This document shows, piece after piece, positions 33,248-42,702 of a DNA stretch of 64,000 bases (within the stretch, counting starts at the first letter, position 1; every line of letters starts with the position of its first letter). Location of the stretch: positions 1,364,001 through 1,428,000 of the forward strand of contig NZ_AP022614.1 of the NCBI RefSeq assembly GCF_010730575.1. Reading direction: 5' to 3'. This DNA is from Mycobacterium parmense. GTDB lineage: Bacteria > Actinomycetota > Actinomycetes > Mycobacteriales > Mycobacteriaceae. Position numbers and translations under genes: made by a program. Under the pieces are notes generated by a model. That model had not been told where the DNA came from, did not search any database, and worked only from the letters and a program-made list of their open reading frames with translations.

Positions 33248-35536
33248 CTAGCCTTCCTTGGTGATCAGCTTGCGCAGCGCAACGCGGTCGGGCTTCAGCA
33301 GCTCCTCGATGCGCGGGCGGTCCACCTCGGCGACGATGATCTCGCCGACCTCCTGGTTGACCTCGCGGAAGATGCCGTGGGACTTCATCTTCGAGGTCTG
33401 ATACAGGTTGTCCTCGGTGGGCGTGACGTAGTAGACGGCGTCCGCCTTGAACCGGTGCACCAGCCACAGGTGGATCAAGGTCATCAGCCGCTTCTGCCGC
33501 AGCTTCTCGGCGAAGGTGTTCTGGTCGCGCACCGTGAGGATGCTGCGGCCGTGGCGGTCCTTGATCGGGTCGAAGACCACGTTGGCCAGCTGCTCATCCC
33601 CGTTGCCGTAAATTCCGAGCACCAGCACGTCCGAGCCGGCCCGCCGGGGCCGCAGTTGCACGCGCAGCTTTTCACCGAGCTGATAGTGCTCGCTCCACAG
33701 CGCCAGCCACTCCTCGAGCAACTTCTTGGGCACCTCGGTCTGCACCAGGTGCTGATGCTGGGTCGAGCCCTTGCCCATGGCCTTGGTCGTCGCCGTGCGC
33801 CCGGACGAGGCTTGGAGCGCGGCGTCGCTGCGGGGTCCGCCGACCAGCGTCTGCGGCGTCCGGTAGGGCGACTCGACCAGGCGCATCTTGCGCTGCAGGC
33901 GCGCCAGCGCCAACATGCCCTCGTGCCGCAGGGAGGTGGCGAACTCCTCGGCCGCGACACCGTCGATCTGGTGTCCGCCGTAGGTGATGAAGTTGAAGAC
34001 GAAGCCCATCTTGCCGAGCTCCTCGGGGAACTTCTTCATCTCCTCGTCGGTCATGCCGGTGGTGTCCCAGTTGAACGACGGCGAAAGGTTGTAGGCCAGC
34101 ATCTGTTCGGGGAACTCGGCGTGGATCGCCTCGGCGAACTCGCGGGCGTCGGCGAGGTCGGCGGTCTTGGTCTCCATCCACAGAATGTCAGCGAACGGCG
34201 CCGCGGCCAACGACTTGGCGATCGCATACGGGATGCCGCCGCGGATCTGGTAGTAGCCCTCCGGGGTCTTCGACCGTTCGCAGTCCCACGGCGGGTCCAC
34301 GCCCAGCTCCTTGGCCTTCGCCCGGGCGTCGTAGAGGGAGGCGCGCTGAGCGAACCGGCGCCACTCCTGCGGGCTCATGTCGCTGGGCTCGTCCTCGCTC
34401 TCCCCGAAGGTGAGCACCTCGGCCACGGCCTCGCCGTAGGTCATCAGGCCCGCGTCGTCCTCCCAGGCCGCCACGAACCGCGACTCGACCTGGTCGAAGA
34501 GGTCGTCGATCGAATCCGAGCCGTCCTCACGGCGGGCGTTCACGGCGTCGGAGATCAGGCCCTGGATGCCCTGACGCTCCAGCCACGCGGTGGCGGCGGC
34601 ATACTCCGCGTCCGACAGCGCGTACAGCAGGTGACCGTTGAGCTCCTTGGCGCCCAGCTCGTAGAAGCGCCGGACCATTGCCAGGAAGCAGGCCTTGTAG
34701 GACGGGATGTTGAGGTTGGTAGCGCCGAGCAGGAACGGCTGGTCGCGTTCGTCGGCGCGGCTGTCTATCAGGTTGGCGGCCTCGGCGTCGGTGCGCGCGA
34801 CGATGATGCCGGGCACCTTCATCACGTCGAGCTGGAACCGGGCGGCGTTGAGGCGTTTGATCTGCTCGTCGGACGGCACCAGAACCTTGCCGCCCTGGTG
34901 CCCGCACTTCTTGGTTCCCGGCCGCTGGTCCTCGATGTGGTAGCCCGCCACACCGACCTCGACGAAGCGGCGAATCAGGTTGCGCACGTGCGGATCCCCA
35001 CCATGGCCGGTGTCTGCGTCGGCGATGATGAACGGACGGTAGTCGTAGGCCGGCGTCGCCGCCCGCTGCGCCTCGCTCATGTGCAGGCGCTGGTACTGCT
35101 GGTTGCGATCGGCGGTGAGCAGGGCGCGCACCAGCACCGCGGCGTCGTCGGGCACCTGGCTCAGCGGGTAGCTGGCGAGGTCGGGCCCGGGGTCCTCGGT
35201 GGTGGAACCCTTGGCCGACGTCGCCCAGCCGCCGAGATAGATCCCCTCGATGCCCATCCGTTTCATGGCGACGGCCTGGCCGGGCGAGTAGGGGCCGAAG
35301 GTCGTGATGCTCTTCCCCGCGGCGAACAGTTCGCGCAGGCGCTCGTAGAACGCGCCGGCCGCGTCGCGCGCCACGACGTACTCGGCCGGGATGGTGCCCC
35401 GTTGCTCGACTACCTGGCGGGCCGTGTAGAGGCGGGTGATGTGGGCGAAGCGCGGGCTGTCGAAGTACCGCTGCGTCGTGTTGACGTCGTCTTCGAAGGA
35501 TGTCCGGACCTCGGTGTCCGTGTCGATGATCGCCAT
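33248..35536 (-). CDS. aceA: Isocitrate lyase 2 (AceA), full length
   Basis: 762 residues, the long ICL2 form. The catalytic KKCGH motif is in [11 protein letters not shown] (about residue 212), with ADADTGHGG and ARTDAEA as Mg/substrate loops. The C-terminal 150 residues form the extra ICL2 domain ([30 protein letters not shown]). It cleaves isocitrate to glyoxylate and succinate, and also works as methylisocitrate lyase, linking fatty acid and propionate (sterol side-chain) use. In M. tuberculosis H37Rv the gene is split (Rv1915/Rv1916); here it is uninterrupted. ATG 35536 (MAIIDTDTE) follows AGGAG. Confidence 0.96.
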   Translation of the reverse strand: MAIIDTDTEVRTSFEDDVNTTQRYFDSPRFAHITRLYTARQVVEQRGTIPAEYVVARDAAGAFYERLRELFAAGKSITTFGPYSPGQAVAMKRMGIEGIYLGGWATSAKGSTTEDPGPDLASYPLSQVPDDAAVLVRALLTADRNQQYQRLHMSEAQRAATPAYDYRPFIIADADTGHGGDPHVRNLIRRFVEVGVAGYHIEDQRPGTKKCGHQGGKVLVPSDEQIKRLNAARFQLDVMKVPGIIVARTDAEAANLIDSRADERDQPFLLGATNLNIPSYKACFLAMVRRFYELGAKELNGHLLYALSDAEYAAATAWLERQGIQGLISDAVNARREDGSDSIDDLFDQVESRFVAAWEDDAGLMTYGEAVAEVLTFGESEDEPSDMSPQEWRRFAQRASLYDARAKAKELGVDPPWDCERSKTPEGYYQIRGGIPYAIAKSLAAAPFADILWMETKTADLADAREFAEAIHAEFPEQMLAYNLSPSFNWDTTGMTDEEMKKFPEELGKMGFVFNFITYGGHQIDGVAAEEFATSLRHEGMLALARLQRKMRLVESPYRTPQTLVGGPRSDAALQASSGRTATTKAMGKGSTQHQHLVQTEVPKKLLEEWLALWSEHYQLGEKLRVQLRPRRAGSDVLVLGIYGNGDEQLANVVFDPIKDRHGRSILTVRDQNTFAEKLRQKRLMTLIHLWLVHRFKADAVYYVTPTEDNLYQTSKMKSHGIFREVNQEVGEIIVAEVDRPRIEELLKPDRVALRKLITKEG

Positions 35537-35597
35537 TGATTTCGCTCCTGTTCGGCAGGTTACCGCTGAGTAGGAGTCTATCCCCGGCCACAACGGT

Positions 35598-36341
35598 TCA
35601 ATCAGGGGTCGAAAGGCCCGAGCCGAAAGATTCGGCACCGGCGCGGCCGCGCAGCCAGTCCCGCTGACGACGGACGAACTCGGCGCCGACGAGGTTTCCG
35701 TGGCCCGGAACGTAGATGGCCCCGGACCCGCCGGCCGCGAGCACGCGGTCGAGCGTCGCGGGCCAGGCCGCCACGTCGGAGTCGGCGTCGATGGCGGGGT
35801 CGGCGGACTCCTCGACGAGGTCGCCGGTGAACACCACCGTGGGGTCGCCGTCGACCGCCCCGGGCACCAGCACCACCAGGTCGGACGCGGTGTGACCCCG
35901 GCCGAGGAAGGTGACGGTGGCGCGGCGGTCGCCCAGATCGACCGCCGCGTCGTAGACACCCGCGCGTGGCGGCCGCAGGGCCGCGATCGCGGCGTCGATC
36001 TGAGCGGGGTCGGCGCCGTGGTGCATCGCGTCGGCGCGGATCAGGCCCCGTCCCGACGACAGATAATCGACGACCTCGGGGGCGCAGAGGATGTCCGCGC
36101 CGCCGAAGGCCGAGGAGCCCAGCACGTGGTCGAAGTGCTTGTGCGTCAACACAATATGGCTGACCGGGCGCCCCGCCAGCCGCCGGACGTCCGCGTCGAT
36201 GGCGGCCGCCTCCACCAGGGTGCTGCCGGTGTCGACCAGCAGCGCCCCGCTGCGGCCGAGCACCAGGCCGACGGTCACGTCGCAGAATGGAAGCCGGCAG
36301 CGGTGCACGGTCGGAGCCAGACGTTCCCAGGCGAAACGCAC
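35598..36341 (-). CDS. Metallo-beta-lactamase fold hydrolase (Rv1913-like)
   Basis: 247 residues starting at GTG 36341. The metal-binding HxHxDH motif is in [12 protein letters not shown], with later ligands in [19 protein letters not shown] and YVPGHGN. It is a glyoxalase-II/lactonase-like member of the MBL superfamily; the substrate is unknown. M. tuberculosis Rv1913 is a similar protein lying next to aceA, so orthology is likely. It is divergent from the SRPBCC gene at 36453. Confidence 0.85.
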   Translation of the reverse strand: MRFAWERLAPTVHRCRLPFCDVTVGLVLGRSGALLVDTGSTLVEAAAIDADVRRLAGRPVSHIVLTHKHFDHVLGSSAFGGADILCAPEVVDYLSSGRGLIRADAMHHGADPAQIDAAIAALRPPRAGVYDAAVDLGDRRATVTFLGRGHTASDLVVLVPGAVDGDPTVVFTGDLVEESADPAIDADSDVAAWPATLDRVLAAGGSGAIYVPGHGNLVGAEFVRRQRDWLRGRAGAESFGSGLSTPD

Positions 36342-36452
36342 AAAGTCAGAACGTAGCGGCCCTCCCCCGATGCCGCAGCCTTATGTCGACGGCGCCTGGC
36401 GGCCCCGGCGAAGGCCGTTTCGAACGTCGTCGCTTCGGTTATGTTCCGTGCC

Positions 36453-36896
36453 ATGGCTGTCACCGAGTCCCGCGAGGTCGTCATCGAGGCGACGCCCGAC
36501 GAGGTCATGGATGTGCTGTTCGACCTCGAGGCGCTGCCCGAGTGGTCGTCGGTGCACAAGACGGTCGAAGTCGTCGAACGCGACGACCAGGGCCGCCCGC
36601 GCCGATCCAAACAGGTGGTCAAGCTCGTCGGGTTCACCGAAGAGCAGGTGCTCGACTACACCGTCCACGACGACGGCGTGAGTTGGACGCTGGTGAGCGC
36701 CAAACAGCAACGCGCCCAGGACGGCCGCTACACGCTGACGCCCGAAGGTGATTCCACTCGGGTCCGGTTCGACCTCACCGTGGACCTGCTGATGCCCGTC
36801 CCCGGCTTCCTGGTCAAGCAGGGGGCCAAGAGCCTGATGGAGACCGCGACGAAGGGCCTGCGCAAGCGGGTGCTCGAGGTCAAACGGGGAAAGTAG
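36453..36896 (+). CDS. SRPBCC family protein
   Basis: 147 residues. Typical polyketide-cyclase/dehydrase-type SRPBCC layout: [35 protein letters not shown], then [50 protein letters not shown]. It resembles the mycobacterial Rv0854/Rv0856/Rv0857 group. It binds a hydrophobic ligand or acts as a cyclase; no direct evidence for a substrate. ATG 36453 is preferred; ATG 36441 adds four residues. Confidence 0.85.
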   Translation: MAVTESREVVIEATPDEVMDVLFDLEALPEWSSVHKTVEVVERDDQGRPRRSKQVVKLVGFTEEQVLDYTVHDDGVSWTLVSAKQQRAQDGRYTLTPEGDSTRVRFDLTVDLLMPVPGFLVKQGAKSLMETATKGLRKRVLEVKRGK

Positions 36897-36945
36897 GCGC
36901 TCACCGCGGCTTCCCTCCCGGACTGCAGTGAGCCAGACTTTTCCC

Positions 36946-37542
36946 ATGAGATCGACACTGGCAAGCAGGCCCGGGCGGATCTCGCGCGCGGTCGTGGGGA
37001 CGGCGCTCCTGGCGGCGCTCGCATGGTCCGGGACGCTCGGGGCCGGCCCGGTCTCGCCCGAGGTGGCCACCGTCGGCCGCACCATCGCCGAGGCGCCCGC
37101 CGGCGGGCCGCTGATGATCAGCAGTCCGGCGTTCGCCGAGGGCGCCCCCATTCCGGCGCAGTACACCTGCACCGGAGGCAACCTGGCGCCGCCGCTCGCG
37201 TGGTCCACGCCGTCGGAGGCAGCGCTCGTCGTCGACGACCCGAACGCCGTCCGCGGGACCTACATCCACTGGATCGTGGTCGGCATCCCGCCGGGCCCCG
37301 GCAGCACCGGCGACGGGCAGACCCCCGCCGGGGCCACCAGCCTGCCCAACTCCGCGGGGCAGGCCGGCTACACCGGGCCCTGCCCGCCGCCGGGCACCGG
37401 GATGCACCACTACCGGTTCACCCTGTACGCGATGCCCGCCACGCTCCAGCTCGCCCCGGGCCTGGCGGGCGCGCAAGCGGTGCAGGCGATCGCGCAGGCC
37501 TCGACGGGACAGGCGCAACTCGTCGGGACGTTCGGCGCCTGA
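36946..37542 (+). CDS. Exported PEBP (YbhB/YbcL) family protein, Rv1910c/LppC-like
   Basis: 198 residues. The N-terminus has a basic region and a hydrophobic core ([20 protein letters not shown]), so it is exported or anchored; no lipobox Cys is present. The PEBP fold is shown by [25 protein letters not shown], the [23 protein letters not shown] motif and [23 protein letters not shown]. tuberculosis has Rv1910c and LppC (Rv1911c) at this place; the absence of a lipobox favours Rv1910c. The ligand is unknown. GTG 36928 would extend the N-terminus by six residues. Confidence 0.85.
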   Translation: MRSTLASRPGRISRAVVGTALLAALAWSGTLGAGPVSPEVATVGRTIAEAPAGGPLMISSPAFAEGAPIPAQYTCTGGNLAPPLAWSTPSEAALVVDDPNAVRGTYIHWIVVGIPPGPGSTGDGQTPAGATSLPNSAGQAGYTGPCPPPGTGMHHYRFTLYAMPATLQLAPGLAGAQAVQAIAQASTGQAQLVGTFGA

Positions 37543-37552
37543 CGGCGGGGCC

Positions 37553-39115
37553 TCAGGCCATGTCGTCGAGCGCCTGGTACGCGGCGTTGTAGCCCGGAGT
37601 GAAGGTGATGCCCGGGCCGCCGTGGCAACCGGCCCCGCCGAGGTAGAGGCCGTCGATCGCAATGGGCAGGTCCAGGAAGCCCTTCGGCCCGGGCCGGTTG
37701 GGCCCCATCAGGTCCGGATGCAACAGCCCGTGGCAGAAGTCGCCGGAGGGCGCCCCGAACATGGTTTGCATGTGGTACGGCGCGAAGGTGATGTGGCGCA
37801 GCACGATGTCGGTGAAGTTGGGCGCGAACCTGGTGATCTTGTCGATGACCCGCTGTGCCATCTCGTTTTTGAGGTGGCCATGGTGGTGGCGGTCGGATTC
37901 GACCGGAAAGGCGTAGGCGTAGGCGCTCGCGGCGTGTTTGCCGGGCGGGGCGAGGGCCGGATCGTGAACGGAGGGGATCTGCAAGCCCATCGAGGGGTTG
38001 TCGGGGACGGCGCCCCGGCGGCAGGTCTCCCACTGCAGTTGTTGTTCCTCCGGCGAGCCGAAGATGCCGATCGACTGCTGCATGCCCGCCTCGTTCAGCA
38101 GGTCGTAGGGCGGGGCGAACTGTGGAAGGCCGTCCAGGGCGAAGTGGATCTGCACGAACGACGCGCGATGGTCACGACCGGACAGGCGCGAAATGATCTC
38201 GGCCGAAACATGTTCCGGGCCGACGAGCTCGTTGAGCGTGACGTCGGGCGCCAGGTTCGACACCACGATCGGCGCCGACACCGTCGATCCGTCACGCAGC
38301 CGCACGCCGGTCGCCGCGCCGTGGTCGACGAGGATCTGCTCGACTTTGGCCCGGAACCGCAGCTCGCCGCCGTGCGACACGAACAGCTCGCGCAGGTGCT
38401 CGGTGAGCGCACCGATGCCACCCTCGAGCTTCGTCATCATGGCGGCGCCCTCCGTGGGCACGGCCAACGCGAACGCCAAACAGGTGGCGCTGCCCGGGGT
38501 GTAGGGCCCGCGGTACGTCGAGTTGACGGCCAGGAAAGCCAGCATCCCGCGCATGACCGCGTGCTTCTCCTTGTCGGGCAGGTAGCGGTCGATCACATCC
38601 ATCGCCGACCCGAACAGCATCTCGTGGATCGCGCGGCGCTCGGCTTCGTTTGTGGCGCAGGCGTACATCTCGTCGAGGGTCTTCGGCGGGGTGCAGACGT
38701 CGAAGCGCCCCAACGCCCGCGCGGGCCCCTGACTCCAGCCGATCAGTTCGGCCATGCCGGCCACGGCTTCGGCCCCGTGCTTGTCCCCGAGGTGGGTCAT
38801 CAGCCGCACCGGGTCGCGGTAGAAGATCATCGGCTCCTCACCGGAGTCCCCGATGTTGGTCGACATCACCTCCGGTTCCACCGTGGGGAGCGTGTCGAGG
38901 CCGAGCTCCTTGGTTATCCGGCTGGCGGTCGGAAACTGCACCGAACCCGCGATCTCGTAGCGGAAGCCGTCGATGAGTTCCACCGTCGCGGCCATGCCGC
39001 CGGCGTAGGTGTTGGCCTCCAGGCACAGCGTGCGCAAGCCCGCGCGCTGCAGGATCGCCGCAGCCGTCAGCCCGTTGTGGCCGGCCCCGACCACGATCGC
39101 GTCGTAATCCGTCAT
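37553..39115 (-). CDS. FAD-dependent dehydrogenase (phytoene desaturase/PYROXD2-like)
   Basis: 520 residues. An N-terminal FAD site (AIVVGAGHNGLTAAAILQRAGLRTLCLEANTYAGGMA) and a C-terminal GLYLGGAGCHGGPGITFTPGYNAA are the hallmarks of the phytoene dehydrogenase-like family, closest to the PYROXD2 group. The substrate is uncertain; carotenoid, retinoid or sterol-type lipids are possible. It is divergent from the TetR gene at 39222 and likely controlled by the 18-bp palindrome between them. Confidence 0.88.
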   Translation of the reverse strand: MTDYDAIVVGAGHNGLTAAAILQRAGLRTLCLEANTYAGGMAATVELIDGFRYEIAGSVQFPTASRITKELGLDTLPTVEPEVMSTNIGDSGEEPMIFYRDPVRLMTHLGDKHGAEAVAGMAELIGWSQGPARALGRFDVCTPPKTLDEMYACATNEAERRAIHEMLFGSAMDVIDRYLPDKEKHAVMRGMLAFLAVNSTYRGPYTPGSATCLAFALAVPTEGAAMMTKLEGGIGALTEHLRELFVSHGGELRFRAKVEQILVDHGAATGVRLRDGSTVSAPIVVSNLAPDVTLNELVGPEHVSAEIISRLSGRDHRASFVQIHFALDGLPQFAPPYDLLNEAGMQQSIGIFGSPEEQQLQWETCRRGAVPDNPSMGLQIPSVHDPALAPPGKHAASAYAYAFPVESDRHHHGHLKNEMAQRVIDKITRFAPNFTDIVLRHITFAPYHMQTMFGAPSGDFCHGLLHPDLMGPNRPGPKGFLDLPIAIDGLYLGGAGCHGGPGITFTPGYNAAYQALDDMA

Positions 39116-39151
39116 CGCCGCGGTCCCTCCTCGATATGGTGGATGCCACGA

Positions 39152-39169
39152 TATGTCAGTACTGACATA
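39152..39169. promoter_or_regulatory. Perfect 18-bp TetR-type palindrome
   Basis: TATGTCAGTACTGACATA is a perfect palindrome in the 106-base gap between the divergent FAD dehydrogenase (start 39115) and TetR (start 39222) genes. It is most simply the operator of that TetR, controlling both genes. Confidence 0.7.
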
Positions 39170-39221
39170 ATTGGAAGATGCCGGCCGGGGTACGTCGACA
39201 CTGGGTTACGATCGGCGCGAG

Positions 39222-39821
39222 ATGACCGCGTCGACCAACCGCCACGAACTGCGCCGACGTTCCACGCACGAGGCGCTGCGGCAGGCGGCGTTGAAATGTT
39301 TCGCGCACAAGGGCTTTGCGAACGTCACGGTGATCGAGCTGGCTCGGGAGGCGGGCGTCACCGAGCGGACCTTCTTCCGGCACTTCCCGACCAAGGAAGC
39401 GGTGCTGTTCGCCGATTACGAGACCCAGCTGGAATGGCTCGCCGAAGCGCTGGCGCAGCGTCCGCCCGACGAGTCGCTGTTCGACGCGGTGCTGGCCAGC
39501 GTCGCCGCGTTCCCGCACGACCTGGAGGTGGTCCGGCAGGCCGCCTCGGCCCGGGCGGAGTTGATCAGCGCCGACCGGATAGCGAGCCACCTGCGGGTGG
39601 TGCAGTCATCGTTCGCCGCCGTGCTCACCGAGTTCGTCCGGAACCGGAACCGCGGCGTAGCGGAAATCGACCTAGCCGCGGAGGTCGCGGGCGGTGTCCT
39701 CGCTGCGGGTCTGGTCGTGGCAGTGGAGAATTGGGGCCGCAACGGCTGCGTGGCGGATTTGGGTGAGACCGTCGCCGCCAGCCTGAATCTGGTTCGCTCC
39801 GGTTTGGCGCCGCTGGCCTGA
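39222..39821 (+). CDS. TetR family transcriptional regulator
   Basis: 199 residues. The HTH is ALRQAALKCFAHKGFANVTVIELAREAGVTERTFFRHFPTKEAVLFADYE, a clear TetR recognition-helix pattern (TERTFFRHFPTKE). The C-terminal domain is of the MftR-like type (LVVAVENWGRNGCVADLGETVAASL). It probably represses itself and the divergent FAD dehydrogenase gene via 39152-39169. It ends 10 bases before the stop of the LysR gene. Confidence 0.9.
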   Translation: MTASTNRHELRRRSTHEALRQAALKCFAHKGFANVTVIELAREAGVTERTFFRHFPTKEAVLFADYETQLEWLAEALAQRPPDESLFDAVLASVAAFPHDLEVVRQAASARAELISADRIASHLRVVQSSFAAVLTEFVRNRNRGVAEIDLAAEVAGGVLAAGLVVAVENWGRNGCVADLGETVAASLNLVRSGLAPLA

Positions 39822-39830
39822 CCCGGGCCG

Positions 39831-40703
39831 CTACACGCTCGCGACGGCCGCCTCGATGAAGCGGCGCAGTACCGCGTTTCGCGCGCGAGGCGGCACAGCC
39901 AGGGCGACCGGACTGGGCGGCGCGCCGCGCAGCGCGACGAACCGCACGCCGGGGTGGATGCTGCGCCGAACCGCGACGTCGGGGATGACGCCGATGCCAC
40001 GATCGGCGGCCACCGATTCGAGCCACTCGTCGAAATTATTTGTCTCAACCACTGTTTCGGGCCTATTGCCCGCGGGCCACGACCACGGTCCCGTGGTGCC
40101 GCTGGTGACGTTGACGACGAGCGGCCATCTCGGGACCTCGGACCAGTCCAGCTCGGGCCGCGCCGCCAACGGAGACTGGATGGAGCACACCGCCACTCGC
40201 GACTCGTCGAAGAGGTGCACGATGCGGACGGCCGGCGTTGCGACTCCCCCGCGCACCGGGCCGCGGATCACGGCGACGTCGACCCGCCCCTGCTGCACGG
40301 CGCCCAGCGCGTCATCGGTGCGGACCAGGCTGACCGCCGCGCCGGCCGTCCGCTCGAACCGGGCCACGGTCCGCTGCGCCCATGGGTCGGGCAGCAGCCA
40401 ACTGAAGCCCAGGCGAAGGGCCGCCCGCCTGCGCACGGCGTCGAACCCGCGTGCCAGCTCGGCCAGGGCCCGTTCGACGTGTTCGAGGAACGTACGCCCG
40501 GCCGGCGTCGGCTCCACGTGCCGCGAGCTGCGGTCGAGCAGGGTGACTCCCACCGCGTCTTCGAGCTGCCGAATGGTGCGGCTGAGCGCCGGTTGCGTGA
40601 TGCGCAGTTCCTCGGCCGCATTCGTGAAGGACGCGAGCCGCGCCACCGCCTCGAACGCCCGCAGGTGACGCAACTCGACCCGGCCGGTCTCCAGCCCGCC
40701 CAT
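39831..40703 (-). CDS. LysR family transcriptional regulator
   Basis: 290 residues. The N-terminal HTH is VELRHLRAFEAVARLASFTNAAEELRITQPALSRTIRQLEDAVGVTLLDRSSRHVEPTPAGRTFLEHV, the standard LTTR form. The effector domain follows from about residue 95 (LRLGFSWLLPDP). It is divergent from the tautomerase-NMO-nitroreductase operon and is the likely regulator of it. The inducer is unknown. Confidence 0.92.
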   Translation of the reverse strand: MGGLETGRVELRHLRAFEAVARLASFTNAAEELRITQPALSRTIRQLEDAVGVTLLDRSSRHVEPTPAGRTFLEHVERALAELARGFDAVRRRAALRLGFSWLLPDPWAQRTVARFERTAGAAVSLVRTDDALGAVQQGRVDVAVIRGPVRGGVATPAVRIVHLFDESRVAVCSIQSPLAARPELDWSEVPRWPLVVNVTSGTTGPWSWPAGNRPETVVETNNFDEWLESVAADRGIGVIPDVAVRRSIHPGVRFVALRGAPPSPVALAVPPRARNAVLRRFIEAAVASV

Positions 40704-40712
40704 GCCTGCAGA

Positions 40713-40747
40713 GCATAGATGCACGAAACCGGGCATTTCACGGATGC
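40713..40747. promoter_or_regulatory. Possible LysR binding region (two GCAT/ATGC dyads)
   Basis: GCATagATGC (40713-40722) and GCATttcacggATGC (40733-40747) are two dyads with the same arms in the 116-base gap between the LysR gene and the operon it faces. The second has the spacing of a T-N11-A LysR box. The assignment is tentative. Confidence 0.35.
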
Positions 40748-40819
40748 GTTCGCGGGACCTAGCGTCGGTGGTGACGCCACACCGGCCAGTCGGCCGAAGC
40801 GTCCGACTGGAGGAAGACA

Positions 40820-41032
40820 ATGCCGCTGCTGTACATCGACCTCATCGAAGGCCGCGACCCGTCGGAGGTTCGGGCGCTGCAGGAGCTGTTCTACAAGCTG
40901 CTCGCGTCCAACCTGGCCGAGCGATGCGGCCTGGATCCGGCGGACCTAATCGTTTCGATCACCGAAAACAACGACGAGGACTGGTCATTCGGTCACGGGC
41001 GGGCCCAATTCCTCACCGGTGAATTGCAATGA
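40820..41032 (+). CDS. Tautomerase superfamily (4-oxalocrotonate tautomerase-like)
   Basis: 70 residues. After removal of Met, Pro is the N-terminal residue (MPLLYIDLIEGRDPSEVRALQELFYKLLAS), as required for the Pro-1 catalytic base of the tautomerase fold. C-terminal VSITENNDEDWSFGHGRAQFLTGEL fits the dimeric or trimeric family. GGAGGAAG precedes ATG 40820. Its stop overlaps the start of the NMO gene (ATGA), so the two are translationally coupled. A role in ketonisation of an enol intermediate is inferred. Confidence 0.85.
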   Translation: MPLLYIDLIEGRDPSEVRALQELFYKLLASNLAERCGLDPADLIVSITENNDEDWSFGHGRAQFLTGELQ

Positions 41033-42003
41033 GCCCGACCGTGTCGCTGTCCACCCGCCTCACCGCATTCCTCGGGATCGAGCAGCCGGTCCTGTCGGCG
41101 CCGATGGCCGATGTCGCCGGCGGTCGGCTCGCCGCGGCGGTTACGGGCGCGGGTGGTCTGGGCCTGATCGGCGGAGGCTACGGCGACGCCGATTGGTTGC
41201 AAGCCCAGATCGGCGAGGCCGGCGGCGTACGCGTCGGGTACGGGTTCATCACGTGGAGCCTGGCGGGCAACCCGGCCCCGCTCGACCTGGCGCTGGAGCA
41301 GCTGCCCGCGACGGTGATGCTGTCCTTCGGTGATCTGCGGCCGTTCGCCGAGCGCATTCACGCGGCCGGCGTTCCGCTGACCGCGCAGGTGCAAAACCTC
41401 GAGCAGGCGCGTCAGGCGCTGGACGCCGGCGCCGACATCATCGTGGCTCAGGGCTGCGAGGCCGGCGGACACGGGATGAGCGCCCGCTCGACCTTCACCC
41501 TGGTGCCCGACGTCGTCGACCTGGCCGCCGAACGCTCACCCGGGACCCCGGTGGTGGCCGCCGGCGGCGTGGCCGATGGCCGCGGGCTGGCGGCCGCGCT
41601 GGCTCTGGGAGCCGACGGTGCGCTCGTCGGCACCAGGTTCTGGGCGACGCCCGAAGCGTTGGTGTCGCCGCGCGCGCACCGGCGCGGCCTGGCCGCTGGT
41701 GGCGACGACACCGTCCGCACCCGGGTGTACGACTATGTGCGGCAACGCGACTGGCCCGAGCAATACGATGCGCGGCTGGTGAGCAACGCGCTGATCGAGG
41801 CGTGGCACGGCAACGAGTCCGAACTGGTGGCGCGGCTACCGGAAGCGGTGAGCGCATTCCGGGAGGGAGTCGCGGCCGAGGACTTCGACGTCATCACCGT
41901 CCTGGTAGGCGAGGCGATCGGACGCATCACCGAGCTGCGCCCGGCCGCGGACATCCTGCGCGAGATGGTGCGCGACGCCGCGGGCATCATGAACCGGGAC
42001 TAG
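41029..42003 (+). CDS. Nitronate monooxygenase/NPD-type flavoprotein
   Basis: 324 residues. TIM-barrel NPD family: LGIEQPVLSAPMADVAGGRLAAAVTGAGGLGLIGGGYG, the QGCEAGGHGM motif, PVVAAGGVADGRGLAAALALGADGALVGTRFWATPEA. The family oxidises nitronates or reduces quinones using FMN. It is the middle gene of the LysR-linked operon and overlaps the tautomerase by 4 bases. The His in EAGGHG, the usual catalytic base, is present. Confidence 0.9.
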   Translation: MSPTVSLSTRLTAFLGIEQPVLSAPMADVAGGRLAAAVTGAGGLGLIGGGYGDADWLQAQIGEAGGVRVGYGFITWSLAGNPAPLDLALEQLPATVMLSFGDLRPFAERIHAAGVPLTAQVQNLEQARQALDAGADIIVAQGCEAGGHGMSARSTFTLVPDVVDLAAERSPGTPVVAAGGVADGRGLAAALALGADGALVGTRFWATPEALVSPRAHRRGLAAGGDDTVRTRVYDYVRQRDWPEQYDARLVSNALIEAWHGNESELVARLPEAVSAFREGVAAEDFDVITVLVGEAIGRITELRPAADILREMVRDAAGIMNRD

Positions 42004-42024
42004 CGCACGCCAGAAGGACGGAAA

Positions 42025-42654
42025 ATGGACATCGCCTCGGTCGACGAGTTGCTGACCACCACGCGGTCGGTGCGCAAGCGCCTCGACCTCGACCGGCCCG
42101 TCGGCCGCGAGGTGATCCTGGAATGCATACGGCTGGCGATGCAGGCGCCGACGGCGAGCAACGCGCAGGACTGGCGCTGGCTGGTGATCACCGACCCCGG
42201 CAAACGCGCCGCGATCGCCGACATCTACCGCAGCATCGGCGAGCAGTACCTCGCGCAGGCCGCCGGTCAGACGGCGGACGCACAGACTCGGCGCGTCTAC
42301 GCCAGCGCGCTGGCGCTCACCGACACCCTGGCCCGGGTTCCCGTCCACGTCATCCCCTGCCTGAACCGGCGGTTCGACGGCGACAACCTGGTGACCGCCG
42401 CGTCGGCCTGGGCGTCGATCATCCCGGCCGGCTGGAGCTTCCTGCTGGCCCTGCGGTCCCGCGGACTGGGTTCGGTGTGGACGACGATCCATCTGGCCAA
42501 GGAGCGGGAGGTGGCCGAGCTGCTGGACATCCCGGCCGACGTCACCCAGGCCGCGCTGTTCCCGGTGGCCTACACCATCGGTACCGACTTTCGTCCCGCC
42601 GCACGCCCACCGGCGGAGACCGTCACCTATTGGGACGGCTGGGGACGCGGCTGA
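42025..42654 (+). CDS. Nitroreductase family FMN oxidoreductase
   Basis: 209 residues. The fold is recognisable from TTRSVRKRLDLDRPVGREVILECIRLAMQAPTASNAQDWRWLVITD and WSFLLALRSRGLGSVWTTIHLAKEREVAELLDIP. These enzymes transfer electrons from NAD(P)H to nitro compounds, quinones or flavins. It is 21 bases after the NMO gene with GGACGG upstream, completing the tautomerase-NMO-nitroreductase operon. Together these genes suggest processing of a nitro- or keto-type aromatic compound. Confidence 0.88.
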   Translation: MDIASVDELLTTTRSVRKRLDLDRPVGREVILECIRLAMQAPTASNAQDWRWLVITDPGKRAAIADIYRSIGEQYLAQAAGQTADAQTRRVYASALALTDTLARVPVHVIPCLNRRFDGDNLVTAASAWASIIPAGWSFLLALRSRGLGSVWTTIHLAKEREVAELLDIPADVTQAALFPVAYTIGTDFRPAARPPAETVTYWDGWGRG

Positions 42655-42702
42655 GCTGCGCGGATGTGAAATGGACCCCGCGCCCCGGTACCCTGCGGTG
42701 TT

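Noticed and set aside
32966..35539. 857-codon plus-strand ORF across the aceA gene
   Set aside because: Antisense shadow of aceA caused by high GC third positions.
37622..39766. 714-codon plus-strand ORF opposite the FAD dehydrogenase
   Set aside because: Shadow frame; it spans into the TetR gene in a different frame and has no recognisable domain.
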